NCBI RefSeq assembly: GCF_035956715.1
Contig: NZ_CP108381.1
Span: 1,116,001 to 1,180,000 of the forward strand
Length of the DNA: 64,000 nt
Reading direction: 5' to 3'
Source of the DNA: Nocardia sp. NBC_01329
GTDB lineage: Bacteria > Actinomycetota > Actinomycetes > Mycobacteriales > Mycobacteriaceae
Numbering within the stretch: position 1 is the first letter of the stretch; each line of letters starts with the position of its first letter. Both the position numbers and the translations under genes were made by a program. The notes beneath the pieces are model-generated. The model was not told where the DNA came from, made no database searches, and worked only from the letters and a program-made list of their open reading frames with translations. This document shows positions 36,312-44,766 of this stretch, in pieces.

Positions 36312-38819
36312 TCAACCCGATACCACCGTGACCTCGTCGAACACCACATCACCGGCCGCATCGGATTCGGCCAGATCGACGGTCGCGACCAGCGCCCAGC
36401 CGTGATCGCCCGCCGGATCGTCGAAGACCTGGCGTACCTGCCAGAAACCGGGTCGCGTCTCCACCCGGAACAATTGCGGTCCACGCGCGTCGGGGCCGGT
36501 GCCGATTCTGTCGTATTCGTCGAAGTAGGGGGCGAGGTCGGCTGCCCAGTCCGGGCCCGGAGACAGTTCCGTGAGTTCGTTCCAGCGCCGGCGGGAGGCG
36601 AGTTCGACCCGGCGGAACACGGCGTTGCGCACCATCACCCGGAAGGCCCGTTCGTTGGCGGTGACCGGTCGCACGCTCTCGCCACCGAACGCGATCTGCT
36701 CGGCATCGGTCTCCGCGCCCGCCCCGGTCAGCTGTTCCCATTCGTCGAGCAGACTGGAATCCACCTGCCGCACGAGTTCGCCCAGCCATTCGGTGAGGTC
36801 GTCGAGTTCCTCGGTGCGCGCCGCGTCGGGAACTGTGCGGCGCAACGCGCGGTAGGCGTCGGCGAGATACCGCAGCACCACACCCTCGGAGCGCGCGAGT
36901 TCGTAGTAGGAGATGAGTTCGGTGAAGGTCATGGCCCGTTCGACCATGTCGCGGACCACCGATTTCGGTGACGGTGCGAACTCCGACAGCCATGGATGCC
37001 CGGCCCGGTACGTCTCGTAGGCTCCCTCGATCAGCTCCGCGAGCGGTTTCGGCCAGGTGATTTCCTCGAGCAGTTCCATCCGCTCGTCGTATTCGATCCC
37101 CTCGGCCTTCATCTCGGCCACAGCCTCGCCCCGGGCTTTGTGTTGCTGAGCCATCAACAGCTGCCGGGGGTCCTCGAGGGTAGCCTCGACCAGCGACACC
37201 ATATCGAGCGCATAGGTCATCGACGCATTGTCGAGCAGTTCGAAGGCGGCGAGCGCGAACGGCGACAGCGGCTGGTCCAGCGCGAAATCCCGTTGCAGGT
37301 CGACGGTGAGCCGGGCGTAACGGCCTTTCTCGTCGGGCTCGGGGAGCTGCTGCACCACGCCGGCGTCGCGCAGCGCCCGATAGAGCCGGACAGCCCGCAG
37401 AATATGGCGCCGCTGTGCCGGACGCGGTTCGTGATTGTCCTCGAGCAGATGTCGCATCGCCTGGAAACAGTTGCCCGGGCGCGCGATCACGTTCAGTAGC
37501 ATCGCGTTGGTCACCGCGAAGCGGGACACCATCGGTTCGGGCGCGGCGGTGACCAACCGGTCGAAGGTCTCCTCACTCCACGACACGAAACCCTCGGGCG
37601 GTTTGCGCCGCTGCACTTTCCGCATCTTCTTCGGATCGTTGCCGGCTTTCGCCAGCAGCCGGGTGTTCTCGACCTCGTGTTCGGGCGCCTGCACCACCAC
37701 GGTGCCCATGGTGTCGAATCCGGCGCGCCCGGCCCGGCCCGCGATCTGATGGAATTCCCGAGCCTTGAGCCGCCGGGTGCGGACGCCGTCGAATTTGGTG
37801 AGACCGGTCAGCAGCACCGTACGGATCGGAACGTTGATACCGACCCCCAATGTATCGGTGCCGCAGACGACCTTCAGCAGTCCGTCCTGGGCGAGGCGCT
37901 CCACCAGACGGCGATATTTCGGCAGCATCCCCGCGTGGTGGACACCGATCCCGTGCCGGATCAGTCGCGACAGGGTTTTTCCGAAGCCCGAGGAGAAGCG
38001 GAACTCGCCCAATGCTTCGGCGATCGCGTCCTTCTCCGCACGGCTGGCGAAGTTCGCGCTGGTCAACGCCTGGGCCCGTTCCAGCGCCGCGGCCTGGGTG
38101 AAGTGAACGACATACACCGGCGCCTGGTGAGTGGTCACCAGTTCGGTCAGTGTTTCGGTGACCGGGGTGCGCGCATAGGAGAAGTGCAAAGGCACCGGGC
38201 GCTCCGTCCCGGCCACCACCGCAGTGGTGCGGCCGGTACGGCGCTCGAGGTCGGCAGCGAAGAAATCGACCTCACCCAGAGTGGCGGACATCAGCAGAAA
38301 CTGAGCGCGCGGCAGTTCGAGCAGTGGAACCTGCCAGGCCCAGCCACGATCGGGGTCGGCGTAGAAATGGAATTCGTCCATCACCACCTGCCCGATCTCC
38401 GCATCGGGACCCTCCCGCAAGGCGAGATTCGCCAGGATCTCGGCGGTAGCGCAGATGATGGGGGCGTTCGGATTCACCGCGGCATCCCCGGTGACCATGC
38501 CGACCCGTTCGGCGCCGAAGACTTCGCACAGCGCGAAGAACTTCTCGCTCACCAGCGCTTTGATCGGCGCGGTGTAGTAGCTGCGCAGCCCCTGGGTCAA
38601 TGCGAACAGATGCGCGCCGACGGCGACCAGAGATTTACCCGAACCCGTGGGAGTGGCGAGGATGACATGGGATCCGGCCGCGAGCTCCATCACGGCCTCG
38701 TCCTGAGCGGGATACAGGGCCGTTCCCTGCTCGGCTGCCCATATCGCGAACGACTCGTACAGTGCGTCGGCGTCGTTCCCCGGTATCTCGAGCAGTTCGG
38801 TCAGATCCACCCGGGACAC
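36312..38819 (-). CDS. DExH-box helicase of the DUF3516 type
   Basis: An 835-residue superfamily 2 helicase of the Ski2/HelY-like group. Walker A ATPTGSGKS is at residues 55-63, motif II DEFH at 148-151 and motif III LMSATLGE. Motif VI appears in HQIAGRAGRAGFD, and a DUF3516-like C-terminal part follows to the end. Such proteins are thought to act on structured RNA. It follows the PAC2 gene by 68 bases and precedes speD by 33, so the three may form an operon. Confidence 0.88.
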   Translation of the reverse strand: MSRVDLTELLEIPGNDADALYESFAIWAAEQGTALYPAQDEAVMELAAGSHVILATPTGSGKSLVAVGAHLFALTQGLRSYYTAPIKALVSEKFFALCEVFGAERVGMVTGDAAVNPNAPIICATAEILANLALREGPDAEIGQVVMDEFHFYADPDRGWAWQVPLLELPRAQFLLMSATLGEVDFFAADLERRTGRTTAVVAGTERPVPLHFSYARTPVTETLTELVTTHQAPVYVVHFTQAAALERAQALTSANFASRAEKDAIAEALGEFRFSSGFGKTLSRLIRHGIGVHHAGMLPKYRRLVERLAQDGLLKVVCGTDTLGVGINVPIRTVLLTGLTKFDGVRTRRLKAREFHQIAGRAGRAGFDTMGTVVVQAPEHEVENTRLLAKAGNDPKKMRKVQRRKPPEGFVSWSEETFDRLVTAAPEPMVSRFAVTNAMLLNVIARPGNCFQAMRHLLEDNHEPRPAQRRHILRAVRLYRALRDAGVVQQLPEPDEKGRYARLTVDLQRDFALDQPLSPFALAAFELLDNASMTYALDMVSLVEATLEDPRQLLMAQQHKARGEAVAEMKAEGIEYDERMELLEEITWPKPLAELIEGAYETYRAGHPWLSEFAPSPKSVVRDMVERAMTFTELISYYELARSEGVVLRYLADAYRALRRTVPDAARTEELDDLTEWLGELVRQVDSSLLDEWEQLTGAGAETDAEQIAFGGESVRPVTANERAFRVMVRNAVFRRVELASRRRWNELTELSPGPDWAADLAPYFDEYDRIGTGPDARGPQLFRVETRPGFWQVRQVFDDPAGDHGWALVATVDLAESDAAGDVVFDEVTVVSG

Positions 38820-38887
38820 CCTACGGGCTGCCGTACGCCGATCCCCGGCACGGTGGGCGTGTGCCGGTTCCCATCCGGAGTGGCGGC

Positions 38888-39826
38888 TCAGCCGCGTTCT
38901 TCGTCGTCGCCGTAGCCGCCCTGTTCGGCGAGGAAACGCTCGAACTCGGCGCCCAATTCGTCACCACTGGGCAGTTCGCCCTCACCGACCAGCAAGCTGG
39001 ACTGCCGTTCCTGCGCGCTGACGAAGGTGTCGTACTGGCGCTCCAGCGCGTGCACCACCGTCTCGACCTCGGCGTTTCCGGCGATGTGCTCGTTGACCTG
39101 TTCACGCACCCGGGCCGCCTCTTCACCCAGCGCGGCGAGCGGGATCTCGAGCCCGGCGTTCTCGCAGACGTGTTCGAGCAGGGTCTGCGCGGCTTCCGGA
39201 TAGGAGGTCTGCGCCAGATAGTGCGGCACATGGACGGAGAAACCCAGCGATTCGTGACCGTGCTGAGCCATGCGGTACTCGAGCAGGGTCGCCGCACTGG
39301 CCGGAACCTGTAGTTCGCCGGGCCACCGCTGGTTGTCGGGGATCAGATCACGGTTGGACGAATGCGCGGTGAGCCCCAGCGGGCGAGTATGTGGCACAGC
39401 CATGGGGATGGCACTCAGGCCGATACTGCGGCGCACGCCGAGCTGCTCGGCCAGCAACCGTACCGCGGTGGCGAACTTCTCCCAGCGCAGATCCGGTTCC
39501 ATCCCGGCCAGCAGCAGAAACGGGGTGCCCGCCGTATCCCGCAGCGCCCACAGGTTCAGCTCGGGTTCGGCGTAATCGGAGAAATGGTCGGTCTTGAAGG
39601 TCATCAGAGGACGCCTCGACCGGTAGTCCAGTAGCTCGTCCACGTCGAAGGAGGCGACGAGTTCGCTCTCCAGGCTCTCCCGCAGATGGGTCGTGGCCAG
39701 CCGGACCGCATGACCCGCGTCGGAATAGCCCTCCAGACCGTGCACCAGGACCGGCCCCGACCCGTCGTCGGACGACAGCTGCGGAGCGGGGAACTCCAGC
39801 TCGTACATTCGCGACTCGTAGTCCAT
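38888..39826 (-). CDS. PAC2 family protein (Rv2714-like)
   Basis: A 312-residue protein of the PAC2/proteasome-assembly-chaperone-like family, in the position of Rv2714. The core reads VLVHGLEGYSDAGHAVRLAT near residue 30, with a long acidic C-terminal helix region ending GGYGDDEERG. The ATG at 39826 follows AGGAAGGAG. The family is common in proteasome-containing actinobacteria; what it assembles or binds here is not known. Confidence 0.87.
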   Translation of the reverse strand: MDYESRMYELEFPAPQLSSDDGSGPVLVHGLEGYSDAGHAVRLATTHLRESLESELVASFDVDELLDYRSRRPLMTFKTDHFSDYAEPELNLWALRDTAGTPFLLLAGMEPDLRWEKFATAVRLLAEQLGVRRSIGLSAIPMAVPHTRPLGLTAHSSNRDLIPDNQRWPGELQVPASAATLLEYRMAQHGHESLGFSVHVPHYLAQTSYPEAAQTLLEHVCENAGLEIPLAALGEEAARVREQVNEHIAGNAEVETVVHALERQYDTFVSAQERQSSLLVGEGELPSGDELGAEFERFLAEQGGYGDDEERG

Positions 39827-40255
39827 CGCGTACTCCTTCCTGCGCGATCCGTGGGCGGGCGGGTCGAGCAACACTGCTGTATCCGCTACCGCGCCGCGAG
39901 CCGCGAATCGCCGTCTATTGTCCCCCACGCAGATGTACGGCCACACACGACCGTATATCGGCTCTCAGTGCTGACAACAGTGGTCGCCGCCGGTGAATTC
40001 CCCGGTCCCGGCGGGGCGCGGGAGAGGTCGGTGTGGTCTTGTGGCCGGTGAACGCACCGGGGAGTCTCGCACACTCCGCTCCTGGATGTACCCGATTTTC
40101 GTCCCGGCAACCCGGGACCGGCATACGCGCCGGACGTGGACCGGGCGAAACGGGAGTTGTCCACAGGGCTCGGATTGTCCACAGACTTGCCCGTTACGCA
40201 CGTTTGCCCAGCTCACAGCAGAACCGGCCGGGTTGCTGTGCCGCATGCTCGGGCC
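39827..40255. other. 429-bp divergent intergenic region with two DnaA boxes
   Basis: Promoter region between the PAC2 gene (minus) and the DUF4192 gene (plus). It contains two TTGTCCACA sites (40157-40165 and 40175-40183) and no open frame that I would call a gene. It is the second longest gap of the window. Confidence 0.6.
40157..40183 (+). promoter_or_regulatory. Pair of DnaA boxes
   Basis: Two identical TTGTCCACA sequences, the preferred actinobacterial DnaA box, in the same orientation and 18 bases apart. Two such perfect 9-mers so close together in a GC-rich genome are unlikely by chance. The replication origin is not here, since dnaA, dnaN and rpmH are absent. A DnaA-regulated promoter or a DnaA-titrating site is possible. 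Confidence 0.65.
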
Positions 40256-41626
40256 ATGACTTCCGCCGCATCGTTCTCTCGCCCCGATACCTCCGCCGGC
40301 CGGCTGCCACTCTGCGTATCCGGCGGCATCGGCCGCCCGGACGCGGCATCCCGCCGAGTAGTCGGAACGCGGGGCCGGTGCCCCACGGCCCGGGCGCTGG
40401 CCGCAGGTGTGCCGCCGCGTCCGGCACCGGCCGCCCCGCCGCCCGTTCCGGCGCCACAGCTACCGGATGCGGATAGCTACGGTCGCGGCGGTGCGGTCCG
40501 CGCCCGCTGCGCCGACCGCACCGCCGACGACTACGACCGCCCTTTTCGCACAGGGCCCACCCATCTCGACGACCCGGGCGACCTGCTCGCGGCCATCCCC
40601 GCCATGCTGGGGTTCCGGCCGGAGCGTTCACTGGTGCTGGCAGTCCTGTGTGCGTCGCCGACCGCGGAGAGCGCCGTCATCGATCTCGTCGTGCGCTTCG
40701 ACCTCCGGCACCCGGACACCGGATCCCCCGCCGCCATCGATACGTTGGCCGCCGCAGCTACGCGCGTCTGTGCCCGGCCCGGGGTGGTAGGCGTGCTCGT
40801 CGTACTGGTGGACGACGAGCGGTATGACGACGAACAGGCTCTGCGGCAACGGGTTCCGGTGCTGGGGGAATTGGAGAAGCAGCTGTCGGCCCGCTCCGTA
40901 CCGATCCGCGGCGGGTGGGCGGCGCGGTCGATATCGGCCGGACAGCCGTGGTGGAGTGTGACCGGTCTGCCACGCCGGGGCCGAATCTCCGATCCGGTGG
41001 CCTCGACGGTAACCCTGGGCCGGGTCCTGGAAGGACGGCCGATCCGCCGCAGCCGGAGCGAACTGACCGGATTGGTTGCTGCGGACGGCGCACTGCGCGA
41101 GCAGGTTTCGAATGAATTGGCGGGCGCCCGCGATCGTGCCAAGGATCGGTACGTGGCGGCCGCGCGGCGTGGTGATCCGGCCGGATACCTGCGCGGCGAA
41201 CTGAGCACGGTGCTCTGGTTGATCGCGAACGCCGAATCGGATGGGGGGCTGGGTTCACGGGAGCTGGCTCAGATCGCGGTGGCCTTGCGGGACCGCGAGA
41301 TCCGCGACGCCGTGTTCGCCGTGGCCGATACGGCGCATGCCGAGGCCACCGAAACCCTGTTGGCCAAGCTGACCCGGGCCCTGGACGGCGCCGACCGAGC
41401 CGAGGCGGCAACCCTGCTGGGGTTCTTCGCCTACGTCCGAGGCGACGGCCCGTTCGCCGGGATCGCGCTGGATATCGCGCTGGATTCGGATCCGCACCAC
41501 TCCATGGCCGCATTACTGCATACAGCGCTGGAAGCAGGTATGCGCCCGGAACGCCTACGTGATCTGGCGCAGTGCGGCCGGGAAGCCGCCGCTGCCCTCG
41601 GCGTCGATCTGACCGGGGCGTGGTGA
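40256..41626 (+). CDS. DUF4192 family protein
   Basis: A 456-residue protein. Residues 1-85 are a low-complexity Pro/Ala/Arg-rich extension, then the DUF4192 domain opens with LDDPGDLLAAIPAMLGFRPE. A long helical Ala/Leu-rich second half follows (ETLLAKLTRALDGADRAEAA). The ATG at 40256 is the first with a plausible context, but the true start could be further inside. Function is unknown in the family. A DnaA-box pair sits 75-100 bases upstream. Confidence 0.8.
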   Translation: MTSAASFSRPDTSAGRLPLCVSGGIGRPDAASRRVVGTRGRCPTARALAAGVPPRPAPAAPPPVPAPQLPDADSYGRGGAVRARCADRTADDYDRPFRTGPTHLDDPGDLLAAIPAMLGFRPERSLVLAVLCASPTAESAVIDLVVRFDLRHPDTGSPAAIDTLAAAATRVCARPGVVGVLVVLVDDERYDDEQALRQRVPVLGELEKQLSARSVPIRGGWAARSISAGQPWWSVTGLPRRGRISDPVASTVTLGRVLEGRPIRRSRSELTGLVAADGALREQVSNELAGARDRAKDRYVAAARRGDPAGYLRGELSTVLWLIANAESDGGLGSRELAQIAVALRDREIRDAVFAVADTAHAEATETLLAKLTRALDGADRAEAATLLGFFAYVRGDGPFAGIALDIALDSDPHHSMAALLHTALEAGMRPERLRDLAQCGREAAAALGVDLTGAW

Positions 41627-41643
41627 GCCCCGGCGCTGCCGGC

Positions 41644-42624
41644 TCAGCGAGCGCTGTGCGCGCGCGAGCCGAGACCCCGGAGATAGCTCCAGGCGGTGGA
41701 GACGATCTCGTCGAGATCGTTGTGCTCGGGTTTCCAGCCGAGTTCGGCGATCGCGCGCCCGCTGGAGGCGATCAATACGGCCGGGTCCCCTGCGCGTCGG
41801 GGAGCATCGACCGCAGCGATGGGTCGACCGGTGACCCGCTCACACGCCGAGATCACCTCCCGCACCGAGAATCCGGTGCCACTGCCGAGGTTGAACACCC
41901 GATGGGTGCCCGCCGCGGCGGATTCCAGGGCGAGAAGATGCGCCTGCGCCAAATCCAGGATGTGGATGTAGTCACGGACCGCTGTGCCGTCCGGGGTCGG
42001 CCAATCGGTACCGAACACCGAGATGGAATCCCGGTGTCCCGCAGCGACCTGCAGTACCAGCGGAATCAGATGTGTTTCCACCACCCGGTTCTCGCCGAGA
42101 CCACCGTAGGCGCCCGCGACGTTGAAATAACGCAGGCTGGTGGCGGCCAGACCGTGCGCTACGGAGTACGAGGTGATGGCGTGGTCGATCGCCAGTTTCG
42201 ACGCCCCGTAGGGGTTGGTGGGCCGGGCCGGCGCGTCCTCGGTGATCGGAACCTGTTCCGGCTCGCCGTACACCGCCGCGGTCGACGAGAAGACCAAGCG
42301 GCGGGTGTCGGTCTCCCGCATCGCCTCGAGCAACGCGAGCGTTTTCACGACATTGCCGTGCCAGTACTTCTCGGGTCGCTGCACCGATTCGCCGACCAGG
42401 GATTGCGCGGCGAAATGCAGGACGCCATCGAACTTCCGGCTGCGCAGCAGTTCCGGCGCCGCTTCGGCGATATCACCCTCGACGAATTCGACCCCCTCGG
42501 GAACACCGTCGGAATTGCCCGTCGAAAGATCATCGAGAACGACGACCTCGTGTCCCTGCTCCCGCAGTACGAGAGCGCAGACTCCACCCACATATCCGGC
42601 TCCGCCGGTGACCAGGAGTTTCAT
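41644..42624 (-). CDS. galE: UDP-glucose 4-epimerase GalE
   Basis: Interconverts UDP-glucose and UDP-galactose, the supply of galactose for the cell-wall arabinogalactan. It has 326 residues. The NAD loop TGGAGYVG is at 6-13, and the catalytic triad residues S114/T115 and Y139-x3-K143 (YGASK) are intact. It begins three bases after the ideR stop, so the two are co-transcribed, as dtxR-galE in Corynebacterium. Confidence 0.96.
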   Translation of the reverse strand: MKLLVTGGAGYVGGVCALVLREQGHEVVVLDDLSTGNSDGVPEGVEFVEGDIAEAAPELLRSRKFDGVLHFAAQSLVGESVQRPEKYWHGNVVKTLALLEAMRETDTRRLVFSSTAAVYGEPEQVPITEDAPARPTNPYGASKLAIDHAITSYSVAHGLAATSLRYFNVAGAYGGLGENRVVETHLIPLVLQVAAGHRDSISVFGTDWPTPDGTAVRDYIHILDLAQAHLLALESAAAGTHRVFNLGSGTGFSVREVISACERVTGRPIAAVDAPRRAGDPAVLIASSGRAIAELGWKPEHNDLDEIVSTAWSYLRGLGSRAHSAR

Positions 42625-42627
42625 CGA

Positions 42628-43317
42628 TCAGACCAGCTTCACCTGGACAGCGTGGGCCATTTCATCGGGCAGTTCGAAACCACCCGAGTGGCCCGGCACC
42701 GTGATGATCACCGCGCCCGGTTTGCTCTCGACCGTGACCCGGGCATCGGGCACCACGCCCGCTTCCCGCAGTCGGCCGATCACCTCGGGGTCGGTTTGGA
42801 TGTGTTCGGCGAGCCGCCGCACCACCACCGCGTGCGTACGGCCCTGCGGCAGTTCCGACAGACGTTTCAGCGGCTCCTCCAGCAACTGCGTCGCGGCGAT
42901 ACCGAGTTCGTCCAAGCCCGGGATGGGATTGCCGTAGGGGGAGGTGGTGGGGTGATTGAGCACCTCCACCAGTCGGCGTTCGACATCCTCGCTCATCACG
43001 TGTTCCCAGCGACACGCTTCGGCGTGAACGTTCTGCCAGTCCAGCCCGATGATATCGACGAGCAGCCGCTCGGCCAGGCGATGCTTGCGCATGACCGCGA
43101 CCGCCATACTGCGGCCCTTCTCGGTCAGCTCGAGATGCCGGTCGCCGGCGACGAGCAGCAGTCCGTCGCGTTCCATCCGCGCCACGGTCTGACTCACCGT
43201 CGGGCCGCTCTGTTCGAGACGTTCGGCGATCCGGGCGCGCAGGGGTACTACGCCCTCCTCCTCGAGGTCGTAGATGGTACGGAGATACATCTCCGTGGTG
43301 TCGACCAGATCCTTCAC
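42628..43317 (-). CDS. ideR: Iron-dependent regulator IdeR/DtxR
   Basis: Fe(II)-activated repressor of siderophore and iron-storage control genes. It has 229 residues from the GTG at 43317. The metal residues of DtxR line up by number: M10, C102, E105, H106 for the primary site and H79, E83, H98 for the ancillary site. A winged helix occupies residues 5-75 and an SH3-like C-terminal domain the last 80. galE follows after three bases. The 183-base upstream gap to acuC contains an ATACATGTAT palindrome at 43435-43444. Confidence 0.97.
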   Translation of the reverse strand: MKDLVDTTEMYLRTIYDLEEEGVVPLRARIAERLEQSGPTVSQTVARMERDGLLLVAGDRHLELTEKGRSMAVAVMRKHRLAERLLVDIIGLDWQNVHAEACRWEHVMSEDVERRLVEVLNHPTTSPYGNPIPGLDELGIAATQLLEEPLKRLSELPQGRTHAVVVRRLAEHIQTDPEVIGRLREAGVVPDARVTVESKPGAVIITVPGHSGGFELPDEMAHAVQVKLV

Positions 43318-43500
43318 TGTTGCCCCTTCGTCGGCACGAATTCTACCTGCGCACCAGCAACCCCGGTCCAATCGAACGGGTCGCGTGATGCGATGGGAAT
43401 ACACTCGGCGCGCGGCCCGACGCCGCAGTCGCGCATACATGTATTTCTACTGCATGACAACGTGCGATGGGGTTTCACCCTTCCCGATACGGTTGCGATC

Positions 43501-44766
43501 ATGGCCACTGCACCGCCGGACCCGAACCTTGCCGCCGGAGAACCGGGGGCCGTCGTCTGGACCGACCGCTTCCTGGACTACTCGTGGACCCCCGAGCATC
43601 CGATGAAGCCGGTCCGGTTGCGATACACGATGGCGCTGGCGCGAGCCCTCGGAGTGCTCGACGGTATCGAACTCCTGGACCCCGGCGCGGCCGATACCGC
43701 CGATCTACTCCGGGTGCACACGGGGGACTACATCGATGCGGTCCGCGCGGCGGTGCCGCGGCAGACAATCGGAGATCCGCCGACAGATCCGCCGTACGGG
43801 CTCGGATCCACCGACAACCCGGTGTTTCCCCGGATGCACGAGGCCGCGTCGGTGATCGTCGGCGGGACACTGGCGGCGGCCCGGGCCATCGCTACGGGCG
43901 CCACCCGCCGGGCGGTGAGTATCGGCGGGGGGATGCACCACGCCATGCCCGGCCGGGCCGCCGGGTTCTGTGTCTACAACGACGCGGCGGTGGCCATTTC
44001 CTGGCTGCTCGACCACGGTTTCGATCGGATCGCCTACCTCGATGTGGATGTTCACCACGGCGACGGCGTGCAGCACGCGTTCTATCGCGATCCCCGGGTT
44101 CTCACCGTCTCCATCCATCAGCATCCGGCCACGTTGTGGCCGAACACCGGCTGGCCGGACGAGACGGGCAGCGGTCCCGGCGACGGCACTGTGATCAATC
44201 TCCCGCTGTTGCCGGGCACCCGTGACCCGCAATGGTTGCGGGCCTTCCACGCGGTGGTGCCGGGCGCGGTAGCGGCGTTTCAGCCCCAGCTGGTGGTCAG
44301 CCAGTGCGGGGTGGACACCCATCGCGAGGATCCACTCGCCGAGCTCGAGTTGGGTATCGAGGGACAGCGGGCGGCGTTCCTCGCCATGCGGGAACTGGCC
44401 GATCGCTACGCCGAGGGCCGCTGGCTGGCGGTCGGCGGTGGCGGGTACGGCCTGGTCCGGGTGGTGCCGCGGGCCTGGACTCATCTGCTGGCCATCGCGC
44501 TCGACCGCCCGGTGGACCCGACGACCGCGATACCGCAGGATTGGATCGATCTCGTGCTCACCGACAGGCCGCGGATATCGCCGCCCCGCACCATGGGCGA
44601 CGGTGCGGATATCGCGTTCCGGCGCTGGGACGGTCCCGGGGGGACCGCGGAAACCGGGGACGCCCGGCTCGATCGCGCCCAGCGTGCGGTCGATACGGCC
44701 GTTCTCGCCACTCGCCGAGCCTGCTTCGGCCCGCTCGGCCTGGACCCGGAGGATCCGCGTGACTGA
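43501..44766 (+). CDS. acuC: AcuC-type histone-deacetylase family protein lysine deacetylase
   Basis: A 421-residue zinc hydrolase of the class I/II histone-deacetylase fold. Catalytic histidines H146-H147 lie in IGGGMHHAMPG, and the metal ligands D183 and H185 in YLDVDVHHGDG. GGGGYG near 325 carries the conserved glycine loop, the usual place of the transition-state tyrosine. Family members remove acetyl groups from lysines, for example on acetyl-CoA synthetase. The gene overlaps the downstream GNAT fusion gene by eight bases, so deacetylase and putative acetyltransferase are made together. Confidence 0.92.
   Translation: MATAPPDPNLAAGEPGAVVWTDRFLDYSWTPEHPMKPVRLRYTMALARALGVLDGIELLDPGAADTADLLRVHTGDYIDAVRAAVPRQTIGDPPTDPPYGLGSTDNPVFPRMHEAASVIVGGTLAAARAIATGATRRAVSIGGGMHHAMPGRAAGFCVYNDAAVAISWLLDHGFDRIAYLDVDVHHGDGVQHAFYRDPRVLTVSIHQHPATLWPNTGWPDETGSGPGDGTVINLPLLPGTRDPQWLRAFHAVVPGAVAAFQPQLVVSQCGVDTHREDPLAELELGIEGQRAAFLAMRELADRYAEGRWLAVGGGGYGLVRVVPRAWTHLLAIALDRPVDPTTAIPQDWIDLVLTDRPRISPPRTMGDGADIAFRRWDGPGGTAETGDARLDRAQRAVDTAVLATRRACFGPLGLDPEDPRD

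Noticed and set aside
37677-38915. Plus-strand open frame opposite the DUF3516 helicase gene
   Set aside because: It has no domain, and the helicase motifs on the other strand are unambiguous.
43318-43500. IdeR binding site (iron box) between ideR and acuC
   Set aside because: No TTAGGTTAGGCTAACCTAA-like sequence is present; only an unrelated ATACATGTAT palindrome.
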